The position numbers and the translations under genes were made by a program. 20,901 bases of DNA from a virus, in IMG/VR virus record IMGVR_UViG_3300031957_001581, positions 1 to 20,901 of that record. One strand, written 5' to 3'. Position 1 is the stretch's first letter, and each line of letters begins with the position of its first letter. Under the pieces are notes generated by a model. The model made no database searches, was not told where the DNA came from, and was given only the letters and a program-made list of their open reading frames with translations. Positions 15,415 through 20,901 of the stretch are shown here, piece by piece.

Positions 15415-15480
15415 CCTAATACGGTCGAACGACCATAAACTCAAGATATGGCTTTTCAGCGATAGCGGTAAACAATAAAA

Positions 15481-16416
15481 ATGGCAAATAGACAAAGTAA
15501 GCAAATCAATGAATATGCAGCACTTATAAGTGGAGCTTTACAGTCTGCTTATGATGCTCAGGCAGGGGCTGTACGTGAGGCTTCACGGATACAGTCAGAG
15601 ACTGCCGATAAGAATCGTCAATTATATCAATCACTTAGCGATGATATCGTCTCTAGGTTTGAGGCTATCAATGAGCAGAACATTGGGTACTTTAGAGAGG
15701 CATCAAATACTGCTAGCCAATATCTAATGCCTTTCATTAATGCTGCTAGAGACCCTGCCCCAGATAGTACACTGTTAAGAGACTTGTTAGGCGTTAATGG
15801 TTTCTCTGCGCAGCAAACTGCTACCCAGAACTACTTACAATCACCCCAGGTGCAAGCTGCCCTTGATATGGGGGTGAAGGCTATCGATAAATCTAGTGCT
15901 GCTTCAGGCATGACACAGAGCGGTAGGGCCCTTCAAGAGCTTCACAACCAAGGCCAACAGATTGCTACTCAGAGCTTAGGTGATTACCAGAACAGGCTCT
16001 TAAGCTTATTTCAGACGGACCAACAAGGCTATTTAGCTAAGTATGCTGCCGGAGCTAATGCTGCAGGTAACTTGGCAGGTATAGGCTCAGGGTTTGCTGG
16101 TCAAATGGCTCAGTCGGGATTACAGGCCACTCAGGGCGCTACAGGCGCTATAGGGTCCTTTGGTGGGCTTATCGGCCAACAGAACACACAAGAAGGTAAC
16201 TTCCTATCTAATGCTCAGATGCAGCTAGGTCAGTTAAGTTCTAACTACACTATGCAGAATGCTTTAATGGCTATCGAGTCCAGGAAGGCTGCTAATTCTA
16301 TGTTGTCCCCAGATGCTTGGCAAGCTTCAGGTATGATGTTAGGTGCTGGTGCAGGTGCTGGAGGTATCTTCAGTACAGGTGGTGGCACTATTGGTTCACT
16401 CATAGGAGCATTATAA
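15481..16416 (+). CDS. DNA-ejection / internal virion protein, first of block
   Basis: Protein of 311 aa rich in Ala, Gln, Ser and Gly. The segment 119-176 (LQSPQVQAALDMGVKAIDKS, then ASGMTQSGRALQEL and LGDYQNRLLSLFQ) is a pattern found in phage DNA-transfer proteins carried in the virion. The first 80 residues are helical. Residues about 185-235 are Gly/Ala-rich and could insert into membranes, and the end (about 285-311) is almost entirely Gly, Ala and hydrophobic. P22 gp7, its likely counterpart in the ejection set, is 229 aa. No good Shine-Dalgarno precedes the ATG despite the long leader, so the structured leader may shape initiation. First gene after the internal promoter. Confidence 0.75.
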   Translation: MANRQSKQINEYAALISGALQSAYDAQAGAVREASRIQSETADKNRQLYQSLSDDIVSRFEAINEQNIGYFREASNTASQYLMPFINAARDPAPDSTLLRDLLGVNGFSAQQTATQNYLQSPQVQAALDMGVKAIDKSSAASGMTQSGRALQELHNQGQQIATQSLGDYQNRLLSLFQTDQQGYLAKYAAGANAAGNLAGIGSGFAGQMAQSGLQATQGATGAIGSFGGLIGQQNTQEGNFLSNAQMQLGQLSSNYTMQNALMAIESRKAANSMLSPDAWQASGMMLGAGAGAGGIFSTGGGTIGSLIGAL

Positions 16417-16417
16417 C

Positions 16418-16474
16418 ATGTTTGAATTATTAAATATAATGGTCCTCGAGCAGTACTCTGCGGGAGCGCTCTAA
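16418..16474 (+). CDS. 18-codon mini-ORF between ejection genes
   Basis: Tiny ORF (MFELLNIMVLEQYSAGAL) that occupies nearly all of the 61-base gap. AGGAG at 16404-16408 lies 9 nt before its ATG, and it ends 3 bases before the ATG of the next gene, after a small hairpin GCAG-TACT-CTGC (16450-16461). The Shine-Dalgarno is also coding sequence of the upstream gene, so it may be fortuitous. It may encode a micro-peptide or only pass ribosomes on. Confidence 0.3.
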   Translation: MFELLNIMVLEQYSAGAL

Positions 16475-16477
16475 ATA

Positions 16478-18520
16478 ATGGCAGGTATGGACTTTGATTT
16501 CGAAGGTGCTCTAGGCGGCGGTTTTGACAGCCCAGGTAAGTTCTCTTATGGGCAATATAATCAAGAGCAAATGATGCAAAACCCTAACGCTCTCAAGAAT
16601 TTAGATTTAGTTGGTAAGCTACAAGAAAGCCAACTTAATCAGCAAAAGAAAGTCATGGAAATGAAGAAGATGGAAGAAGATAGGCAGATGGAAATGCTCA
16701 TGAAACAGGCTGTTGCTGAGGCTAGTAAGCAAGGCCCTGACGCTATCGCTTCTGTGTACGAGCAGTTTGGCGACGCTAAGACAGCTATGGATATTAGACA
16801 ATCTGCTATGGCTCTGAAGAAAGGAGGTCTTGAGGTCAATAAACTCCTTACAGATCAAGAGTCTGCAAAGAGAGCTGCCATCATGAATCAAGTAGCTTCT
16901 CGTATAGCATCTCTACCAGCCAACCAAAGAGCTCAAGAATGGGCTAACCTTATCCCTCAAGTTAACGCTCAAATGGGTACTGAGATCCCTGAGAATTACT
17001 CTAGCGGTAATTTAATGGGTTTAATGGCTGTCCAAAGAGGCGTTCAAGATGGACTACAGACAATCCTGTCCAACCCACAAACAGCTTCGATGGCAGAACA
17101 ACCACTTCGTGCAATGGCAGACCCTGCTACTGAGAAGTATTTCAACGATTTAATTGCTTCTAAGAAAGCATCCCTTGGGCCTGACTTAGTTACTAGAGCT
17201 AATCAAATGCCTGAAGATCCTAACTTCGAAGCACAAAGAAAACAGGTACGTGAGCAGATAGATGCCCGTGATAAAGCTGCCTATGAAGCCGATTACTATA
17301 AATATAAGCTAGATCCTGAGACAGAGAAGGCTAAAGAACAGGCTCAATACGAGCTAGGTCAAGAAGCTAATGCCGAAGCGCAAGCCTTAAGTAATGCCCT
17401 TGCTGAGTTGTCTGCTAAAGAAAAACCTACTGCTGCTGATGTTGCTAGGGTTCAAGCCATGGCTGACAGTCTCTACGAAACTCAAACACCTTTAGTTGCT
17501 AGAGATTTCAATAGAGGTAAAGGGGCTCCTGCTTCTCCTGAGACACAGCAAACTAAAACATTTACTACTAAGACGGATAAGGATGGTAATATATCCTTCT
17601 CTGAGTCAGTTAAGGAAGCTCCTGCTAAGGATGATGGAGGAGTGTCTGCTGCTATGGCAGGCCTAACACAAAGCTTACAAGGTCTTGACTTACCTCCAAG
17701 TACTTGGGTAGACCCTAAAGATGTTAAAGGCCCTTCAAGCTCTATAGGTAAACTACAATCAGATCTAAAAGCTGCTATCAAGGAAAGAGACGCTCTAATA
17801 GACTCCGGTGCTTCAGATGAAGAGATATTAGCTGCTGATGATGCTGTTCAACAGTTAAAAGAAGGCGTAAAAGCTGCCGCTAAAACTGGGGGTGGGGTTA
17901 ACGTCACTGTTAATTCGGACGGAGATACTTTAGCTCTTCAAAAGAAAGCTATAGAGGAGTCTCAAACTAAATACACGTATGCTGCTAGACAAATTCAAGA
18001 GCTAAAGAAAATGTTCGAGGTGCCAAAAGGGTATAATCCACTTACGTATAAAGGTGAGTTACTAAAGAACTTTGCTAGAGTTGCAGAGAGAGCAGACCTA
18101 TCAACTCCAGATCAAAGAAGAAAGTTAGTCGAGTCGACATCATTTTTACGTAAGATTGACAGATATACTCAACGAGTAATTAAAGGAATATCAGGCTCTG
18201 CTGCATCTGACTCAGAACGTAAAAACATCAAAGAAGCGTACGTTAACGGAGACATGTCTACATCTGAATACGTATCTGCTATGGTAGATTTGTATAATGA
18301 TGCCCTGGATCAACACGAATATGAATTTGAGTTGCAAACAGGTAAACCTCCTAAGCAGAGAGCTGAGAGACTAACATACGAAATGTTCCTAGGTCCGGAT
18401 TTTGCAGAGCAGTCCAAGGTAGATTACACTGCCATGACTAGGGAAGAACAGAAGGCTGAATTCTTTAAACAAGGAGGAACTAAAGAGATGTGGGCTAAAC
18501 TAACTGGTGAGAAACTTTAA
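16478..18520 (+). CDS. Large internal virion / DNA-ejection protein
   Basis: Protein of 680 aa, highly helical. A Gly-rich N-terminus (1-25) is followed by a Met/Lys/Glu/Gln-rich coiled-coil segment at about 46-82, further long charged helices near 270-330 and 425-475, a Thr/Ser/Asp-rich linker between them, and a C-terminal domain (about 540-640) with FLRKIDRYTQRVIKGISGSA, then SDSERKNIKEAYVNGDMSTS, which looks globular and has relatives in phage structural proteins by my recollection. No enzyme signature is seen. GGGAG at 16462-16466 lies 11 nt before the ATG. Its place between two other ejection-type genes supports a role in the channel that carries DNA across the cell envelope. The shadow frames on the other strand are not genes. 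Confidence 0.72.
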   Translation: MAGMDFDFEGALGGGFDSPGKFSYGQYNQEQMMQNPNALKNLDLVGKLQESQLNQQKKVMEMKKMEEDRQMEMLMKQAVAEASKQGPDAIASVYEQFGDAKTAMDIRQSAMALKKGGLEVNKLLTDQESAKRAAIMNQVASRIASLPANQRAQEWANLIPQVNAQMGTEIPENYSSGNLMGLMAVQRGVQDGLQTILSNPQTASMAEQPLRAMADPATEKYFNDLIASKKASLGPDLVTRANQMPEDPNFEAQRKQVREQIDARDKAAYEADYYKYKLDPETEKAKEQAQYELGQEANAEAQALSNALAELSAKEKPTAADVARVQAMADSLYETQTPLVARDFNRGKGAPASPETQQTKTFTTKTDKDGNISFSESVKEAPAKDDGGVSAAMAGLTQSLQGLDLPPSTWVDPKDVKGPSSSIGKLQSDLKAAIKERDALIDSGASDEEILAADDAVQQLKEGVKAAAKTGGGVNVTVNSDGDTLALQKKAIEESQTKYTYAARQIQELKKMFEVPKGYNPLTYKGELLKNFARVAERADLSTPDQRRKLVESTSFLRKIDRYTQRVIKGISGSAASDSERKNIKEAYVNGDMSTSEYVSAMVDLYNDALDQHEYEFELQTGKPPKQRAERLTYEMFLGPDFAEQSKVDYTAMTREEQKAEFFKQGGTKEMWAKLTGEKL

Positions 18521-18522
18521 AA

Positions 18523-20457
18523 ATGGATATCGATCCAGATTTACTCAATGCAATATCAAGCTCGGGTAGTGACGTTAAAGTGGATCCTAATCTAATTAAC
18601 GCTCTTAGATCCCCTACTAAATCTAAAGAAAGCTCGTGGTTTGCTGACACAGTAGATGTGTTAGACGCTGCTCCTATTGAGATGATTCGAGATTTAGGCC
18701 GAGCTGCTATGTCTGTAGGTAATAGAGTTGGTTTGGTAGATGATGACAAATACAAACAATTCGAAACAAATCTACTAGCTGCTAAGGAAAGAGATTACGG
18801 AGATTGGTCTAAAGGGAAAAGGTTAGCCTTAGGTGTTGCTACAGGTGTAGGAGAAACAGTTGGAACTGCTGCTGTCGGGATAGGTTCTGGAATAGCTGGA
18901 GCTGTAGGTAAAGTAGCTGGAATGACTCCTAAGTTAGCCCAGGTAACAAACGCAGGTCTGATGGGAGCACCTTTAGGTTTCTTAGGAGCGCAAACCCAAG
19001 AACAAGAAGCGCCTGCCGCGGCTTTAGGGACCCTGTTAGGGGTAGGTTTGGGAGGTCTTGGTAGAGCTAAGCCGACAGCGGTAGGGCAGGCTAATTTTGA
19101 TGTAGGTGTTCCTCAAACATTAAAGGAAGCTACAGGAGGATTGCTGGCTAGGGCCGCATCAGCTGTTGAGGATGTACTGCCCGGAGTAAGCGTTACAGAA
19201 CGAAAAGCAGAGACAGTTAAAGGGATGTTAACTACTCTAGAAGACAAATTAAGACCTAGTAGTGTAGGTAAAGCAGGGAGCCGCTCTGAGCAAATCCTTG
19301 AAAATGCTAGAGTTATCCAAGACGACTTACAAAACTCACTGTCTAAATTGCGTAATGAAAAGAACGGAATGTATCAGAAAGCAGTAGAGACTATCAATAA
19401 GAATTCTAAACCTACTTTAATGACAGGCTTTGAAAACGCTATGTCTTCTGGTCGAGAGCTAGCTAAACAAAAAGGCACCTCAGACTCGTATAGAAGAGCC
19501 CTAGATAAACTATCTAATCAGGTTACTAACGAACCTAAAACAGCCCTTCAAATGCAGCAAACTATGATACAGTCCAGGGAAATTGCTGACGATGCTTTCA
19601 GAGTTGGTGATATGTCGAGAGACGAGATTGCTAAGTTAAAGGAGATTGCTGGGTGGGCAGAAGACGACTTAGGTAGGTTAGCTGAAAAAGCTGGCGCTAA
19701 AGACTTATGGGAAGGTGCACAAGCTTTCAACAGAGATTCATTCTCCCCAGTTAGAGAATTCGTAGATAAGGTAACCAGCACGTCTAAGAGTGCTGCAGGT
19801 GCAGGAACACCAGAATTAAGTAATATAAATCAAATACTTAAGTTAGCTGCTACCCCCGACGACCCTAACGCATTACTAAACGCTCAGAAAATTATAGCTA
19901 ACCTTTCACCGGAAGGTAAGAAAGCTATGAGCTTCGATATACTATCTAGAGTACTAAACAATAACTTAAAGTCTGGAACCCTAAATGAGGCTAGATCTGT
20001 TGCTCAAGTTAAAGGTGTTATGGACAGGCTCAAGCTTACTATAGAAGACAAAGAACTATTAGAGGCTACTAAAGGGATGGTTAAACTAGCAGGTACAATC
20101 CAATCCAATATAGGCCAACTAGGGAAACACACAGATATATTAGAAAAGATGATGGGTATAGGTAAAGCAGGAGCAGCCTTAGGGTTAGTAGGGTATCAAT
20201 CTAAGGATTTAGAAGTACTTAATCCTGAAACATGGGTTAAGCCTGCAGGTACTATCATGGCAATGGTCCTGGCTAAATCTCTGCTGTCTACTACAGCAGG
20301 CCAAAGATTCTTAGTAGATTTCAATAAGAATCCAAGTAAAGCAGAAGAGTTTGTGAAACAAGGCCTCCCTCAGTTAATCTCAGGAACCATATCCAACATG
20401 AATTTAATGCACAAAGACACAGAATACCCAACACCTACAGAATTACAGGATAGATAA
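18523..20457 (+). CDS. Large DNA-ejection protein with hydrophobic segment
   Basis: Protein of 644 aa, near in size to P22 gp16 (609 aa) but no clear homology can be claimed by eye. The N-terminus has two short DPxLxNA repeats (DPDLLNAISS at 5-14, DPNLINALRS at 21-30). Residues about 100-135 and 140-180 are Gly/Ala/Val-rich hydrophobic stretches (ALGVATGVGETVGTAAVGIG and following) of the kind expected to insert into a membrane during ejection. The rest (about 190-640) is a long series of amphipathic helices. It begins 2 bases after the previous stop with only a weak ribosome-binding site, so coupled translation is likely. A phage-associated lysozyme-type gene follows directly. Confidence 0.72.
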   Translation: MDIDPDLLNAISSSGSDVKVDPNLINALRSPTKSKESSWFADTVDVLDAAPIEMIRDLGRAAMSVGNRVGLVDDDKYKQFETNLLAAKERDYGDWSKGKRLALGVATGVGETVGTAAVGIGSGIAGAVGKVAGMTPKLAQVTNAGLMGAPLGFLGAQTQEQEAPAAALGTLLGVGLGGLGRAKPTAVGQANFDVGVPQTLKEATGGLLARAASAVEDVLPGVSVTERKAETVKGMLTTLEDKLRPSSVGKAGSRSEQILENARVIQDDLQNSLSKLRNEKNGMYQKAVETINKNSKPTLMTGFENAMSSGRELAKQKGTSDSYRRALDKLSNQVTNEPKTALQMQQTMIQSREIADDAFRVGDMSRDEIAKLKEIAGWAEDDLGRLAEKAGAKDLWEGAQAFNRDSFSPVREFVDKVTSTSKSAAGAGTPELSNINQILKLAATPDDPNALLNAQKIIANLSPEGKKAMSFDILSRVLNNNLKSGTLNEARSVAQVKGVMDRLKLTIEDKELLEATKGMVKLAGTIQSNIGQLGKHTDILEKMMGIGKAGAALGLVGYQSKDLEVLNPETWVKPAGTIMAMVLAKSLLSTTAGQRFLVDFNKNPSKAEEFVKQGLPQLISGTISNMNLMHKDTEYPTPTELQDR

Positions 20458-20458
20458 A

Positions 20459-20901
20459 GTGTTAGGTGATATATCTTCTAAGTATGAGTCAGGCAATAAA
20501 GGCTTCGAGGCAATCTCTAACATACCTAACGACCCGGGTGGAGCCTCTTATGGTAAGTACCAACTATCTAGTAAGACTGGCACGCTAACAGCCTTCTTAA
20601 GAGAATTCGACTACGAGAAAGACTTTGAAGGAGCTAAACCTGGAACACCCGAGTTCAATCAGAAATGGGTCTCTAAGGTTAAAGCTGACAAAGACTTCTG
20701 CATAGCCCAATGGCAGTACATACGAAACACTAAGTTCCAACCTATATCTAACCATGCATATAAAGAATTACACTTCCCTAAATGTGCTGCCGTAGATGAG
20801 CTTCTATGGAGCCTCTCAGTACAACATGGCAGATGGGCCGTAATACTCCAAAGAGTGGCGAAGAAAAGTGACCCGCGAGCGATGACGCAGGAAGAAGCGA
20901 T
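20459..20901 (+). CDS. Lysozyme/chitosanase-like virion protein (partial, runs off the end)
   Basis: Open frame of 147 codons with no stop before the window ends. GTG at 20459, 1 base after the preceding TAA, has AGGA at 20447-20450 with an 8-nt spacer; no other start lies between it and the upstream in-frame stop at 20405-20407. The protein begins LGDISSKYESGNKGFEAISN and continues DPGGASYGKYQLSSKTGTLTAF, a pattern I associate with lysozyme-like (chitosanase/muramidase-type) domains of phage proteins. E10 in KYESG is the likely catalytic acid. It probably opens peptidoglycan for DNA entry, given its place after the ejection genes, though a lysis enzyme is also possible. The C-terminal part is outside the window. 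Confidence 0.75.
   Translation, partial: MLGDISSKYESGNKGFEAISNIPNDPGGASYGKYQLSSKTGTLTAFLREFDYEKDFEGAKPGTPEFNQKWVSKVKADKDFCIAQWQYIRNTKFQPISNHAYKELHFPKCAAVDELLWSLSVQHGRWAVILQRVAKKSDPRAMTQEEA

Larger units (their letters stand above)
15207..15480 (+). other. Intergenic region between fibre and ejection modules
   Basis: 274 bases without a credible gene: all forward starts close within a few codons. The first 49 bases hold no clear terminator (no GC-rich hairpin followed by T-run). It then contains a near-consensus promoter (15256-15284), a small 6-bp stem (15302-15307 with 15331-15336) enclosing the hairpin TACT-GTAT-AGTA (15312-15323), a long 15-bp stem (15354-15414) and a short hairpin GGTC-GAAC-GACC (15423-15434). 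Confidence 0.8.

Noticed and set aside
15423-15434. GGTCGAAC motif resembling a tRNA T-arm
   Set aside because: Stem and loop lengths do not fit a T-arm, and no acceptor or anticodon stems can be drawn around it.
18156-18161. TTGACA inside the 680-aa ejection gene
   Set aside because: The nearest -10-like sequence is poor and at a short spacing; coding context.
2904-19781. Several minus-strand frames of 65-150 aa across the window
   Set aside because: Each lies opposite a well-supported forward gene, none shows a recognisable domain, and there is no gap or promoter for a reverse operon.

Overview
The window is a continuous late (virion morphogenesis) region of a tailed double-stranded DNA bacteriophage. 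Every convincing gene lies on the + strand, and most are separated by a few bases or overlap by a few. A P22-type order of packaging and head genes, head-closure proteins resembling P22 gp4 and gp10, a block of DNA-ejection (internal virion) proteins, and the absence of any tape-measure, tail-tube or sheath gene point to a short-tailed (podovirus-like) phage of a Gram-negative host. The base composition is AT-leaning. The accessory capsid and fibre families recall those common in phages of aquatic bacteria. That resemblance is from memory and the host cannot be named. No integrase, repressor, replication or tRNA gene is present.

Layout: (1) 26-3960, small terminase, large terminase and portal. 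(2) 3926-7511, head assembly: an unknown 90-aa protein, a GroES-like co-chaperonin, an acidic scaffold-like protein, an unknown 153-aa protein, a capsid-associated 205-aa protein and the major capsid protein. (3) 7512-9325, two tandem hairpins, then a beta-helix-type protein, a 129-aa probable decoration protein and a 101-aa neck-region protein. (4) 9342-11743, head-tail adaptor (gp4-like) and packaged-DNA stabilisation protein (gp10-like). (5) 11743-15206, a 28-codon mini-ORF and a fibre module: three proteins with related C-terminal domains, two of them 423 aa each and sharing a perfect 334-bp repeat, followed by a small 83-aa protein. (6) 15207-15480, the only long non-coding gap, with a near-consensus promoter and a strongly structured leader. 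(7) 15481-20457, three ejection proteins with an 18-codon mini-ORF between the first two. (8) From 20459 a muramidase/chitosanase-like protein runs off the end of the window.

How it fits together: the terminase pair loads DNA through the portal into a scaffold-built procapsid. Capsid folding may be assisted by the phage's own GroES-like subunit acting with host GroEL. Accessory capsid proteins decorate the shell, and the gp4/gp10-like proteins close it. The fibres recognise the host, and the ejection proteins plus the lysozyme-like enzyme deliver DNA across the envelope. The internal promoter at 15256-15284 probably gives the ejection block its own transcription.

The points most worth a second look are the co-chaperonin inside the capsid operon, the 334-bp identical core shared by otherwise diverged tandem fibre genes, the promoter plus 15-bp-stem leader before the ejection genes, and the two mini-ORFs that bridge gaps between virion genes.
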